DNA of 64,000 nt from Helicobacter pylori NQ4053 (lineage in GTDB: Bacteria; Campylobacterota; Campylobacteria; Campylobacterales; Helicobacteraceae): positions 1-64,000 of the forward strand of contig NZ_AKNV01000006.1 in the NCBI RefSeq assembly GCF_000274605.1, given 5' to 3'. Every line of letters begins with the position of its first letter. Position 1 is the first letter of the stretch. Shown here one piece after another: positions 26,293 to 36,532 of the stretch. The translations under genes and the position numbers were made by a program. A model generated the notes under the pieces. That model saw nothing but the letters and a program-made list of their open reading frames with translations, had not been told where the DNA came from and did not search any database.

Positions 26293-28586
26293 TGAAACTG
26301 AGCGTCAATGATTTGAATGTTTTTGTCAATACGCCTAAAGATATAGCCAAACTCTGTGAGGATTTGAGCCGCTTAGGTTTAGAAGTGGAAAGCTGTATCC
26401 CTTGTATCGCTCCTAAAAATGTGGTTGTGGGTAAAATTTTAGAAAAAGCCCCCCATAAAAACGCTGAAAAACTCAGCGTGTGTCAAGTGGATATTGGCAA
26501 GGAAGTGTTACAAATCGTGTGTGGGGCTAAAAATGTCGCGCCAAACCAATTTGCGCCAGTCGCTTTAAATGGGGCACTAATCGGCTCAACCACCATCGCT
26601 AAAACCGAGCTTAGGGGGGTTGAAAGCCATGGTATGATTTGCTCTAGCATTGAATTAGGTTTTCCTAAAATCAATGATGGCATCTTGGAATTAGATGAGA
26701 GCGTTGGGGAGTTGGTTTTAGGGAAAGAATTAAACGAATACGCCCCTTTCAACACGCATGTTTTAGAAATTTCATTGACCCCCAATCGTGGGGATTGCTT
26801 GAGCGTTTTAGGTATTGCCAGAGAGATTAGCGCCTTTTATCACACGCCCTTAAAACCTATCAAGGCTTTAAATTTTACGCCAAAAAGCGATTTGATCACG
26901 CTTAGTGCGGGTGAAAATATTGAATCGCATCTGGCTTATTATTTGGTTTGCAATTATTCTTTAAAAACCCCTTTAAATATCAAACTTTCGCTCGCTCATA
27001 ATAATGCCTTAAGCAGGAACGATCTAAACAATTTCTTAGAATTTAGCACGCATTTTAGTGGGGTAATAATGAACGCTTATAGCCTGAATAAAACCCCTAT
27101 GGATTTGAGCGTGAAAAACGATGAAAACAACCTTGAAAGCGTTTATATCAACCATCAAAAACGCTCCACTATCGCTATCAAGCATCAAGATCAAAAAGAT
27201 TTGAGCGAGTGTTTGCTTTTAGAGGCGAGCTATACTGATCCGATAAGCCTGTCTTTAAAATTACACGCCCTAAAAGATAAAACGCTTCAAAAAGACAACG
27301 CCCTTATTTATAGGAGCGCTAGGGGGAGCAACCCTAATTTATCAGACGGCTTGAATTTTTTAAGCACTCATTTGAAAGCCACGATTTTAGAAAGCAAACA
27401 AACTGAGCATTCTTTAAAAGATCGCGCCCTTACATTCCAACTTGAAGACATTACCGAAATTTTGGGGCTTGCTGTAGAAAAAGAAAAAATTCAAAGCATT
27501 TTAAAAAATTTAGGCTTTAAAGTCAGCGTAAAAGAGCCAAACTCAAAACCCCAAATTTTAGAGGTTATCGTTCCCAATTTCAGGCATGACATTAAAACGA
27601 TCCAAGATATTGCTGAAGAAATCTTGCGCTTTGTAGGGATTGATAATTTGATCTCAAAGCCCCTTAATTGTGTCAGTAGCAAAAATTCAAACCCCCATTA
27701 TGACACGCACCGCTTTTTTGAAAACCTTAAACACAAGGCTCTCGCTTGCGGTTTTAAAGAAGTCATTCATTACGTGTTTTACTCTAAAGAAAAACAGCAA
27801 AAACTAGGCTTTGAAGTTTTAGAAGATTCTCTAGAATTGCAAAACCCTATCACAACGGAGTTAAACACCCTAAGAACGAGTCTTGTTTGCGGGCTTTTAG
27901 ACGCCAGTTTAAGGAATAAAAATTTAGGGTTTAAAAGCATCGCCCTTTATGAAAAGGGGAGCGTGTATAACGCTAAAAGAGAAGAAGTCCAAAAACTAGG
28001 CTTTTTAGTAAGCGGCTTACAAAAAAAAGAAAGCTACCCTGACGCTAAAGGCAAGGCGTGGGATTTTTACTCTTTCGCTGAATGCGTTTCAAAAGCTATA
28101 GGGGATTTTAGCTTGGAAAAACTAACCACTCAAACCCCCATTAACCACCCCTACCAGAGCGCTAAAATCATTCAAAATCATGAAATCATAGGCGTGATCG
28201 CTAAAATCCACCCCAAAGTGATCCAGGAATTGGATTTGTTTGAAAGCTATTACGCTGAGATAGACGCTTCTAAACTCAAACGCCCTGCCATGCTATTAAA
28301 ACCCTTTAGCATTTACCCTAGCAGTGTGAGGGATTTGACTCTCATCATTGATGAAAATACCGCTTTTAGCAAGATTAAAAAAGCTCTAAAAGACGCTCAA
28401 ATCCCTAATTTAAGCGAGATTCTACCCCTTGATATTTTTAAAGAAAGTCATAATTCCATAGCCTTAAGCGTGCGTTGCGTGATCCATTCTTTAGAAAAAA
28501 CCCTGAACGATGAAGAGGTCAATTCAGCCGTGCAAAAAGCGCTTGAAATTTTAGAAAAAGAATTTAACGCCCGCCTTAAGGGATAA
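26292..28586 (+). CDS. pheT: phenylalanyl-tRNA synthetase beta subunit
   Basis: 764 aa. In order: EMAP-like tRNA-binding domain (VCGAKNVAPNQFAPVALNGA), B3/B4 core, B5 domain, a catalytically inactive class II-like core, and a C-terminal ferredoxin-fold anticodon-binding domain (YPSSVRDLTLIID). Residues match normal family length. Coupled to pheS by a shared base, and followed by aroA after 19 bases. Confidence 0.97.
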   Translation: MKLSVNDLNVFVNTPKDIAKLCEDLSRLGLEVESCIPCIAPKNVVVGKILEKAPHKNAEKLSVCQVDIGKEVLQIVCGAKNVAPNQFAPVALNGALIGSTTIAKTELRGVESHGMICSSIELGFPKINDGILELDESVGELVLGKELNEYAPFNTHVLEISLTPNRGDCLSVLGIAREISAFYHTPLKPIKALNFTPKSDLITLSAGENIESHLAYYLVCNYSLKTPLNIKLSLAHNNALSRNDLNNFLEFSTHFSGVIMNAYSLNKTPMDLSVKNDENNLESVYINHQKRSTIAIKHQDQKDLSECLLLEASYTDPISLSLKLHALKDKTLQKDNALIYRSARGSNPNLSDGLNFLSTHLKATILESKQTEHSLKDRALTFQLEDITEILGLAVEKEKIQSILKNLGFKVSVKEPNSKPQILEVIVPNFRHDIKTIQDIAEEILRFVGIDNLISKPLNCVSSKNSNPHYDTHRFFENLKHKALACGFKEVIHYVFYSKEKQQKLGFEVLEDSLELQNPITTELNTLRTSLVCGLLDASLRNKNLGFKSIALYEKGSVYNAKREEVQKLGFLVSGLQKKESYPDAKGKAWDFYSFAECVSKAIGDFSLEKLTTQTPINHPYQSAKIIQNHEIIGVIAKIHPKVIQELDLFESYYAEIDASKLKRPAMLLKPFSIYPSSVRDLTLIIDENTAFSKIKKALKDAQIPNLSEILPLDIFKESHNSIALSVRCVIHSLEKTLNDEEVNSAVQKALEILEKEFNARLKG

Positions 28587-28605
28587 AGATAATAAAGGAT
28601 AATAT

Positions 28606-29895
28606 GTGATAGAGCTTGACATTAACGCCAGCGATAAATCGCTCTCGCACAGAGCCGTTATTTTTAGCCTGCTCGCTCAAAAGCCTTGTTTCGTGCGGAA
28701 TTTTTTAATGGGAGAAGATTGTTTAAGCTCTTTAGAAATCGCTCAAAATTTAGGGGCTAAAGTGGAAAATACCGCCAAAAATTCTTTTAAAATCACGCCA
28801 CCAACGGCTATAAAAGAGCCTAACAAGATTTTAAATTGCAACAATTCTGGCACCAGTATGCGTTTATACAGCGGGCTTTTAAGCGCTCAAAAAGGCCTTT
28901 TTGTTTTAAGTGGGGACAATTCCCTAAACGCACGCCCCATGAAAAGAATCATTGACCCTTTGAAGGCTTTTGGGGCAAAGATTTTAGGGAGAAAGGATAA
29001 CCATTTCGCCCCCTTAGCGATTGTAGGGAGTCCCTTAAAAGCTTGCGATTATGAAAGCCCTATCGCTTCAGCTCAAGTCAAAAGCACTTTTATTTTAAGC
29101 GCCTTGCAAGCTCAAGGCATAAGCGCCTATAAAGAAAGCGAGCTTAGCCGTAACCACACAGAAATCATGCTTAAAAGTTTGGGGGCTAACATTCACAATC
29201 AAGACGGCGTTTTAAAAATTTCACCCCTAGAAAAACCCCTAGAAGCCTTTGACTTTACCATAGCCAATGATCCGTCTAGCGCGTTTTTTTTCGCTCTCGC
29301 TTGCGCGATTACGCCAAAAAGCCGCCTTCTTTTAAAAAATGTCTTGCTCAACCCCACTCGCATAGAAGCTTTTGAAGTTTTGAAAAAAATGGGCGCTCAT
29401 ATAGAATATGTTATCCAATCCAAAGATTTAGAAGTTATTGGCGATATTTACATAGAACATGCCCCTTTAAAAGCGATCAATATTGATCAAAATATCGCTA
29501 GTCTTATTGATGAAATCCCCGCTTTAAGCATCGCTATGCTTTTTGCAAAAGGCAAAAGCATGGTTAAAAACGCTAAAGATTTACGAGCCAAAGAAAGCGA
29601 TAGGATTAAAGCGGTTGTTTCTAATTTCAAAGCTTTAGGGATTGAATGCGAAGAATTTGAAGACGGGTTTTATATAGAGGGATTAGGAGATATAAGCCCA
29701 TTAAAGCAGCGCTTTTCTAGGATTAAACCCCCTATTATCAAGAGTTTCAATGATCACAGGATTGCGATGAGTTTCGCTGTTTTAACTTTAGCGTTGCCTT
29801 TAGAAATTGATAATTTAGAATGCGCGAACATTTCTTTCCCAACCTTTCAGCTTTGGCTCAATCTATTCAAAAAAAGGAGTCTCAATGGAAATTAA
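28606..29895 (+). CDS. aroA: 3-phosphoshikimate 1-carboxyvinyltransferase (EPSP synthase)
   Basis: 429 aa, GTG start. Conserved segments: DKSLSHRAVI (substrate Lys/Ser), NCNNSGTSMRLYSG, ARPMKRII, LRAKESDRI and the C-terminal FNDHRIAMSFAV. It makes EPSP from shikimate 3-phosphate and PEP in chorismate synthesis. Its 3' end overlaps ispH by 11 bases, implying coupled translation. Confidence 0.97.
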   Translation: MIELDINASDKSLSHRAVIFSLLAQKPCFVRNFLMGEDCLSSLEIAQNLGAKVENTAKNSFKITPPTAIKEPNKILNCNNSGTSMRLYSGLLSAQKGLFVLSGDNSLNARPMKRIIDPLKAFGAKILGRKDNHFAPLAIVGSPLKACDYESPIASAQVKSTFILSALQAQGISAYKESELSRNHTEIMLKSLGANIHNQDGVLKISPLEKPLEAFDFTIANDPSSAFFFALACAITPKSRLLLKNVLLNPTRIEAFEVLKKMGAHIEYVIQSKDLEVIGDIYIEHAPLKAINIDQNIASLIDEIPALSIAMLFAKGKSMVKNAKDLRAKESDRIKAVVSNFKALGIECEEFEDGFYIEGLGDISPLKQRFSRIKPPIIKSFNDHRIAMSFAVLTLALPLEIDNLECANISFPTFQLWLNLFKKRSLNGN

Positions 29896-30709
29896 AATGG
29901 CTAAGGATTATGGTTTTTGTTTTGGCGTCAAAAGAGCGATACAAATCGCTGAAAAAAATCAAAACAGCTTGATTTTTGGCTCGCTCATTCATAACGCTAA
30001 AGAAATCAATCGTTTGGAAAAAAACTTCAATGTGAAAATTGAAGAAGATCCTAAAAAAATCCCTAAAAATAAGAGCGTGATCATAAGAACCCATGGCATT
30101 CCTAAGCAGGATTTAGAATACTTGAAAAATAAGGGGGTTAAAATCACTGATGCGACTTGCCCGTATGTGATCAAACCTCAACAAATTGTGGAATCCATGA
30201 GTAAAGAAGGGTATCAAATCGTGCTTTTTGGGGATATTAACCACCCTGAAGTCAAGGGCGTGATAAGCTATGCCACTAACCAAGCTCTAGTCATCAATTC
30301 GTTAGAAGAATTGCAAGAAAAAAAGCTCCAACGAAAAGTGGCTTTAGTCTCCCAAACCACCAAACAAACCCCAAAACTCTTGCAAATCGCTTCTTATTTG
30401 GTGGAGCGATGCACTGAAGTGCGTATTTTCAACACGATTTGTAACGCTACTTCCTACAACCAAAAAGCCGCTTTGGATTTGAGTAAGGAAGTGGATATTA
30501 TGATAGTCGTGGGCGGTAAAACTTCTTCAAACACCAAACAGCTCCTAAGCATCGCCAAACAGCATTGCAAAGACAGCTACTTGGTAGAAGATGAAAACGA
30601 ATTAGAGTTAGCGTGGTTTAAGGATAAAAGATTATGCGGGATTACCGCTGGGGCTTCCACACCGGATTGGATTATAGAAAATGTCAAGCAAAAAATCAGC
30701 ACGATTTAA
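29885..30709 (+). CDS. ispH: 4-hydroxy-3-methylbut-2-enyl diphosphate reductase
   Basis: 274 aa. The three Cys ligands of the Fe-S cluster are present: C12 in GFCFGVKRA, DATCPYV and TICNAT. Also present are the HNAKEI and RTHGI substrate-binding segments and GASTPDWI. It performs the last MEP-pathway step, giving IPP and DMAPP. The gene precedes rpsA, an arrangement seen in many bacteria. Confidence 0.96.
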   Translation: MEIKMAKDYGFCFGVKRAIQIAEKNQNSLIFGSLIHNAKEINRLEKNFNVKIEEDPKKIPKNKSVIIRTHGIPKQDLEYLKNKGVKITDATCPYVIKPQQIVESMSKEGYQIVLFGDINHPEVKGVISYATNQALVINSLEELQEKKLQRKVALVSQTTKQTPKLLQIASYLVERCTEVRIFNTICNATSYNQKAALDLSKEVDIMIVVGGKTSSNTKQLLSIAKQHCKDSYLVEDENELELAWFKDKRLCGITAGASTPDWIIENVKQKISTI

Positions 30710-30782
30710 CACATTTTGAAAATTTTCTTTAAAAAAACCGCTAATTGTTAGTTTTTAAACGATTTTGTAAGCCAAAAAAGGA

Positions 30783-30788
30783 TACAAT
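30783..30788 (+). promoter_or_regulatory. -10-like box of rpsA
   Basis: TACAAT lies 42 bases before the rpsA ATG in the 120-base gap after ispH. An AAGG site lies close to the start. Confidence 0.4.
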
Positions 30789-30829
30789 GCCCTTAAGGAT
30801 TTTATATTTATTTTATAGTAAGGCAGTCA

Positions 30830-32500
30830 ATGAGCAAGATAGCAGATGATCAGAACTTTAATGACGAGGAGGAAAACTTCGCAAAACTCTTTAAAAAAGA
30901 ATTAGAAAAAGAAGAAACCTTAGAAAAAGGCACTATCAAAGAAGGGCTAATCGTTTCCATCAATGAGAATGATGGTTATGCCATGGTGAGCGTGGGCGGT
31001 AAGACAGAAGGCCGTTTGGCTTTGAGTGAGATCACCGATGAAAAGGGGCGGTTGCTGTATCAAAAAAATGACCCCATTATCGTGCATGTGTCCGAAAAAG
31101 GCGAACACCCTAGCGTTTCCTACAAAAAGGCCATTTCCCAACAAAAAATTCAGGCTAAAATTGAAGAATTGGGCGAAAACTATGAAAACGCCATTATTGA
31201 AGGCAAGATTGTAGGCAAAAATAAAGGGGGTTATATCGTGGAGTCTCAAGGCGTGGAGTATTTTCTCTCCCGCTCGCACTCTTCTTTAAAGAATGATGCA
31301 AACCATATCGGCAAACGCATTAAAGCGTGTATCATTCGTGTGGATAAGGAAAACCACTCTATCAATATTTCTCGCAAACGATTCTTTGAAGTCAATGACA
31401 AACGGCAGCTTGAAATTTCTAAAGAATTGTTAGAAGCTACAGAGCCGGTATTGGGGGTTGTGCGCCAGATCACCCCTTTTGGCATTTTTGTAGAAGCTAA
31501 GGGGATTGAGGGCTTGGTCCATTATTCTGAAATCAGCCATAAAGGACCAGTCAATCCTGAAAAATACTACAAAGAGGGCGATGAAGTCTATGTCAAAGCC
31601 ATCGCTTATGATGCAGAAAAAAGACGCCTTTCACTCTCCATAAAAGCGACTATAGAAGACCCATGGGAAGAGATCCAAGACAAGCTAAAACCCGGATACG
31701 CCATTAAGGTGGTGGTGAGTAATATTGAACATTATGGGGTGTTTGTGGATATTGGTAATGATATTGAAGGCTTTTTGCATGTTTCTGAAATCTCTTGGGA
31801 TAAAAATGTCAGCCACCCTAGCCATTATTTGAGCGTGGGGCAAGAAATTGATGTGAATATCATTGACATTGATCCTAAAAACCGCCGCTTAAGGGTTTCT
31901 TTAAAACAACTCACTAACAGGCCTTTTGATGTTTTTGAATCCAAACACCAAGTGGGGGATATTGTAGAGGGCAAAGTGGCGACTTTAACGGACTTTGGGG
32001 CGTTTTTGAATCTGGGTGGGGTGGATGGCTTGCTACACAATCACGACGCTTTTTGGGATAAAGATAAAAAATGCAAAGACCACTATAAAATTGGCGATGC
32101 GATCAAGGTGAAAATCCTTAAAATCAACAAAAAAGATAAAAAGATTTCTTTGAGCGCGAAGCACTTGGTTACTTCCCCTACAGAAGAATTCGCTCAAAAG
32201 CATAAAACAGACAGCGTGATTCAAGGCAAAGTGGTGAGTATTAAGGATTTTGGCGTTTTCATTAATGCTGATGGCATTGATGTGCTGATCAAAAATGAAG
32301 ATTTGAACCCCTTGAAAAAAGATGAAATCAAAATAGGCCAAGAAATCACATGCGTGGTGGTTGCGATTGAAAAATCTAACAACAAGGTGCGTGCTTCTGT
32401 GCATAGGTTAGAACGCAAAAAAGAAAAAGAAGAATTGCAAGCTTTTAACACGAGCGATGATAAAATGACTTTAGGGGATATTCTTAAAGAAAAACTCTAA
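30830..32500 (+). CDS. rpsA: 30S ribosomal protein S1
   Basis: 556 aa with about six S1 OB-fold repeats. The first two are divergent and bind the 30S; the later ones have typical 'G.V..I..FG.FV..G.EGLVH.SE' spacing, e.g. GVVRQITPFGIFVEAKGIEG and VVVSNIEHYGVFVDIGND. It recruits mRNA to the ribosome. The last repeat is variant (VLIKNEDLNPL). Corresponds to HP0399. Confidence 0.96.
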   Translation: MSKIADDQNFNDEEENFAKLFKKELEKEETLEKGTIKEGLIVSINENDGYAMVSVGGKTEGRLALSEITDEKGRLLYQKNDPIIVHVSEKGEHPSVSYKKAISQQKIQAKIEELGENYENAIIEGKIVGKNKGGYIVESQGVEYFLSRSHSSLKNDANHIGKRIKACIIRVDKENHSINISRKRFFEVNDKRQLEISKELLEATEPVLGVVRQITPFGIFVEAKGIEGLVHYSEISHKGPVNPEKYYKEGDEVYVKAIAYDAEKRRLSLSIKATIEDPWEEIQDKLKPGYAIKVVVSNIEHYGVFVDIGNDIEGFLHVSEISWDKNVSHPSHYLSVGQEIDVNIIDIDPKNRRLRVSLKQLTNRPFDVFESKHQVGDIVEGKVATLTDFGAFLNLGGVDGLLHNHDAFWDKDKKCKDHYKIGDAIKVKILKINKKDKKISLSAKHLVTSPTEEFAQKHKTDSVIQGKVVSIKDFGVFINADGIDVLIKNEDLNPLKKDEIKIGQEITCVVVAIEKSNNKVRASVHRLERKKEKEELQAFNTSDDKMTLGDILKEKL

Positions 32501-32528
32501 AGAGCGATTTTAAAAGCATGAGAATGGC

Positions 32529-33059
32529 ATGAGATTTAAGGGTGTTGTTGCTTTTATTTCCCTAGCTGTCGCTCTTGGCGTTTTAGCCTATTTGTTTTTA
32601 AGCGTTAAAAAAGAAATGCCCGCTACTTCTCATGCGATCTCTCAAACCAATGAAGGTCTCTCTCAAACAGATGCAAAAAGCCATGACATCAACCTAGAAG
32701 AAAATAGCCCTGATGAAACCTCTCACAATGAAAAAGCCCCCCATAACGAAGAAAATCGCAATAACGCCATTTCTCAAAACCTTGATGCTCAAGAATCTAT
32801 CAATTACCCCGTTGTGGAACATTATTTTGAAATCCCTTTTGAAGAAAAAAAAAGGGAATATTCAAAGCTTATCATTAAGGATTTAAAGGACTATCAATGG
32901 TGGTGTTTAAAAGAAATCCTCAAAAAAGAACAAATTGATTACGCTTACGATAGCACCAAAAACCAACCTAACCTCATCATCTATTTAGATAAAAACAAAA
33001 AAGAACGCTTGCTGGCTGATTTAGACTATTATAAAATACGCTATCATGCTGTTTTTTAA
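32529..33059 (+). CDS. hypothetical membrane-anchored protein between rpsA and serA
   Basis: 176 aa. One N-terminal transmembrane helix (residues about 6-25) anchors it. Residues 30-95 are a low-complexity Asn/Glu/Ser/His-rich linker, and a compact charged C-terminal domain of about 75 residues follows (LIIKDLKDYQWWCLKEILK). No known domain is recognised. The orientation is probably periplasmic. Corresponds to HP0398. Confidence 0.65.
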   Translation: MRFKGVVAFISLAVALGVLAYLFLSVKKEMPATSHAISQTNEGLSQTDAKSHDINLEENSPDETSHNEKAPHNEENRNNAISQNLDAQESINYPVVEHYFEIPFEEKKREYSKLIIKDLKDYQWWCLKEILKKEQIDYAYDSTKNQPNLIIYLDKNKKERLLADLDYYKIRYHAVF

Positions 33060-33074
33060 ATTCAAAGGATAAAA

Positions 33075-34649
33075 ATGTATCAAGTAGCCATTTGCGACCC
33101 CATCCATGCTAAAGGCATTCAAATTTTAGAAGCCCAAAAAGATATTGTCTTGCATGATTATTCCAAATGCCCCAAAAAGGAGCTTTTAGAAAAACTCACT
33201 CCCATGGATGCGCTCATCACGCGCAGCATGACCCCTATCACAAGCGATTTTTTAAAGCCCTTAACCCACTTAAAATCCATCGTGAGAGCGGGCGTGGGAG
33301 TGGATAATATTGATTTAGAAAGCTGCTCTCAAAAAGGGATTGTAGTGATGAATATCCCTACCGCTAACACGATTGCCGCTGTGGAATTGACCATGGCGCA
33401 TTTGATCAATGCAGTGCGTTCGTTCCCTTGTGCGAACGATCAAATCAAACACCAAAGGTTATGGAAAAGAGAAGATTGGTATGGCACGGAATTGAAAAAT
33501 AAAAAACTAGGAATCATTGGTTTTGGGAATATTGGCTCTAGGGTGGGCATTAGAGCAAAAGCCTTTGAAATGGAGGTTTTAGCCTATGATCCTTATATCC
33601 CTTCTTCAAAAGCCACTGATTTAGGGGTCATTTACACAAAGAATTTTGAAGACATTTTGCAATGCGATATGATCACTATCCACACCCCTAAAAATAAAGA
33701 AACCATTAACATGATAGGCGCTAAAGAGATTGAACGCATGAAAAAAGGGGTTATTTTGATCAATTGCGCTAGAGGGGGGCTTTATAATGAAGACGCTCTT
33801 TATGAAGCTTTAGAAACCAAAAAAGTGCGTTGGCTTGGCATTGATGTCTTTTCTAAAGAGCCTGGCATTCACAACAAACTTTTAGACTTGCCTAATGTTT
33901 ATGCGACCCCTCATATTGGCGCGAACACTTTAGAGTCCCAAGAAGAAATTTCCAAACAAGCCGCTCAAGGGGTTATGGAATCTTTAAGAGGTTCAAGCCA
34001 TCCGCATGCTTTGAATCTACCCATGCAAGCTTTTGATGCAAACGCAAAAGCCTACTTGAATTTAGCGCAAAAACTGGGTTATTTTTCCAGTCAAATCCAT
34101 AAGGGCGTGTGCCAAAAAATTGAACTCAGTCTTTGTGGGGAGATCAACCAATTCAAAGACGCCCTTGTCGCTTTTACGCTAGTGGGGGTGTTAAAACCCG
34201 TTGTAGGAGATAAGATCAATTACATTAACGCCCCCTTTGTGGCCAAAGAAAGAGGCATTGAAATCAAGGTTAGCCTTAAAGAAAGCGCCTCACCTTATAA
34301 AAACATGCTTTCTTTAACCCTAAATACGGCTAATGGCGCGATCAGCGTGAGCGGCACGGTGTTTGAAGAAGATATTTTAAAACTCACTGAGATCGATGGG
34401 TTTCATATTGATATAGAGCCAAAGGGCAAAATGCTTTTATTCAGGAATACGGATATTCCAGGCGTTATTGGGAGCGTGGGGAATGCGTTCGCTAGGCATG
34501 GCATTAATATCGCTGATTTTCGTTTGGGGCGCAACACGCAAAAAGAAGCCTTAGCGCTCATCATTGTAGATGAAGAAGTTTCTTTGGAAGTTTTAGAAGA
34601 GCTTAAAAACATTCCTGCATGCTTAAGCGTTCATTATGTGGTTATTTAA
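33075..34649 (+). CDS. serA: D-3-phosphoglycerate dehydrogenase
   Basis: 524 aa, long form. The substrate domain is followed by the NAD Rossmann segment LGIIGFGNIGSRVG. Catalytic Arg, Glu and His positions are seen in NCARGGLY, and TPHIGANT. An intervening ASB domain and a C-terminal ACT domain (FRNTDIPGVIGSVGNAFARH) are present, suggesting serine feedback. First step of the phosphorylated serine pathway. 15 bases after the previous gene. Confidence 0.95.
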   Translation: MYQVAICDPIHAKGIQILEAQKDIVLHDYSKCPKKELLEKLTPMDALITRSMTPITSDFLKPLTHLKSIVRAGVGVDNIDLESCSQKGIVVMNIPTANTIAAVELTMAHLINAVRSFPCANDQIKHQRLWKREDWYGTELKNKKLGIIGFGNIGSRVGIRAKAFEMEVLAYDPYIPSSKATDLGVIYTKNFEDILQCDMITIHTPKNKETINMIGAKEIERMKKGVILINCARGGLYNEDALYEALETKKVRWLGIDVFSKEPGIHNKLLDLPNVYATPHIGANTLESQEEISKQAAQGVMESLRGSSHPHALNLPMQAFDANAKAYLNLAQKLGYFSSQIHKGVCQKIELSLCGEINQFKDALVAFTLVGVLKPVVGDKINYINAPFVAKERGIEIKVSLKESASPYKNMLSLTLNTANGAISVSGTVFEEDILKLTEIDGFHIDIEPKGKMLLFRNTDIPGVIGSVGNAFARHGINIADFRLGRNTQKEALALIIVDEEVSLEVLEELKNIPACLSVHYVVI

Positions 34650-34658
34650 GGTAGTTGG

Positions 34659-36509
34659 ATGCGAGATTTTTTAAAGCTTTTAAAAAAGCATGATGAATTA
34701 AAGATCATTGACACCCCTCTTGAAGTGGATTTAGAAATCGCTCATCTGGCCTATATAGAAGCGAAAAAACCTAATGGAGGCAAAGCCCTTTTATTCACGC
34801 AACCCATAAGAAAAGAGCATGATCAGATCAAAACCTTTGGCATGCCTGTTTTGATGAACGCTTTTGGCTCTTTCAAACGATTAGATCTTTTATTAAAAAC
34901 CCCTATAGAGGATTTACAACAACGCATGCAAGCCTTCTTGTGCTTTGACGCCCCTAAAAACTTCACTGAGAGTTTGAAAGTCTTAAAAGATTTATGGGAT
35001 TTAAGACACGTTTTCCCTAAAAAAACCGCTCGCCCCAAAGATCTCATCACCAAGCAAGATAAAGAAGTCAATTTGTGGGATCTACCCGTTTTAAAAACTT
35101 GGGAAAAAGATGGCGGGGCTTTCATCACTATGGGGCAAGTCTATACCCAAAGCCTGGATCATAAAAAAAAGAATTTGGGCATGTATCGTTTGCAAGTTTA
35201 TGATAAAAACCATTTAGGCTTGCACTGGCAAATCCATAAAGACTCCCAACTCTTTTTCCACGAATACGCTAAGGCTAAAGTCAAAATGCCTGTCAGCATC
35301 GCTATTGGTGGGGATTTGCTCTACACATGGTGCGCGACAGCCCCCTTACCTTATGGCATTTATGAGCTCATGCTCTATGGGTTTATTAGGGAGAAAAAAG
35401 CGCGCGTGATGCCATGCTTGAGCAATCCTTTGAGCGTGCCAAGCGATTGCGATATTGTGATAGAAGGGTTTGTGGATTGCGAGAAATTAGAGCTTGAAGG
35501 GCCTTTTGGGGATCACACTGGCTATTATACCCCCATTGAGCCTTACCCTGTTTTAGAAGTCAAAACCATTAGCTATAAAAAAGATTCCATTTACTTAGCC
35601 ACTGTGGTGGGTAAGCCCCCTTTAGAAGACAAATACATGGGGTATTTGACCGAACGCTTGTTTTTGCCCTTGCTTCAAATGAACGCCCCCAATCTTATAG
35701 ATTATTACATGCCAGAAAATGGGGTGTTTCATAATTTGATTTTAGCCAAAATACACACGCGCTATAACGCTCATGCCAAGCAAGTCATGCATGCTTTTTG
35801 GGGCGTGGGGCAGATGAGCTTTGTCAAGCATGCGATCTTTGTCAATGAAGACGCTCCCAATCTAAGAGACACCAACGCTATCATTGAGTATGTATTAGAA
35901 AATTTTTCTAAAGAAAAAATTCTTATTTCTCAAGGCGTGTGCGACGCCTTAGATCATGCAAGCCCTGAATACGCTATGGGGGGGAAACTCGGTATTGATG
36001 CGACTTCTAAAAGCAATACCCCCTACCCCACGCTTTTAAACGATAGCGCCTTATTAGCGCTTTTACAAGATAAAATGCAAAATATCGTTCTTTTGAAGCA
36101 ATATTACCCGCACACTCGTAACCCCATTTGCGTGATTAGCGTGGAAAAGAAAGATAAAAGCGTCATTGAATTGGCTAAAAACTTGCTCGGTTTTGAAGAG
36201 CATTTGCGCATCGTCATCTTTGTAGAGCATGTCAGCAACGATTTAAACAACCCTTACATGCTGTTATGGCGCATCGTTAATAACATTGACGCCAAGCGTG
36301 ATATTCTCACCTCTAAACATTGTTTTTTTATAGACGCTACCAATAAGGGCGTTATGGATAAACATTTTAGAGAATGGCCCACCGAAACCAATTGCTCCAT
36401 GGAAGTCATAGAAAATTTGAAAAAGAAAGGGCTTTTAAAAGATTTTGAAACTTTAAATCAAAAATTCCATCTCACGCATTCTTTCAGCACGCACAAAGAA
36501 GATCTATAA
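34659..36509 (+). CDS. ubiD: UbiD-family decarboxylase, probably for menaquinone synthesis
   Basis: 616 aa. Matches the UbiD/prenylated-FMN decarboxylase family: YRLQVYDKNHLGLHWQIHKD, IAIGGDLLYTWCATAPLP, and the catalytic-region EGPFGDHTGYYTP. H. pylori makes menaquinone by the futalosine route and has no ubiquinone, so the likely role is decarboxylation in that route (MqnL-type), not ubiquinone synthesis. It needs a UbiX partner, encoded elsewhere. Corresponds to HP0396. Confidence 0.85.
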   Translation: MRDFLKLLKKHDELKIIDTPLEVDLEIAHLAYIEAKKPNGGKALLFTQPIRKEHDQIKTFGMPVLMNAFGSFKRLDLLLKTPIEDLQQRMQAFLCFDAPKNFTESLKVLKDLWDLRHVFPKKTARPKDLITKQDKEVNLWDLPVLKTWEKDGGAFITMGQVYTQSLDHKKKNLGMYRLQVYDKNHLGLHWQIHKDSQLFFHEYAKAKVKMPVSIAIGGDLLYTWCATAPLPYGIYELMLYGFIREKKARVMPCLSNPLSVPSDCDIVIEGFVDCEKLELEGPFGDHTGYYTPIEPYPVLEVKTISYKKDSIYLATVVGKPPLEDKYMGYLTERLFLPLLQMNAPNLIDYYMPENGVFHNLILAKIHTRYNAHAKQVMHAFWGVGQMSFVKHAIFVNEDAPNLRDTNAIIEYVLENFSKEKILISQGVCDALDHASPEYAMGGKLGIDATSKSNTPYPTLLNDSALLALLQDKMQNIVLLKQYYPHTRNPICVISVEKKDKSVIELAKNLLGFEEHLRIVIFVEHVSNDLNNPYMLLWRIVNNIDAKRDILTSKHCFFIDATNKGVMDKHFREWPTETNCSMEVIENLKKKGLLKDFETLNQKFHLTHSFSTHKEDL

Positions 36510-36532
36510 AGAAGAAGCCATAAAGAATAATT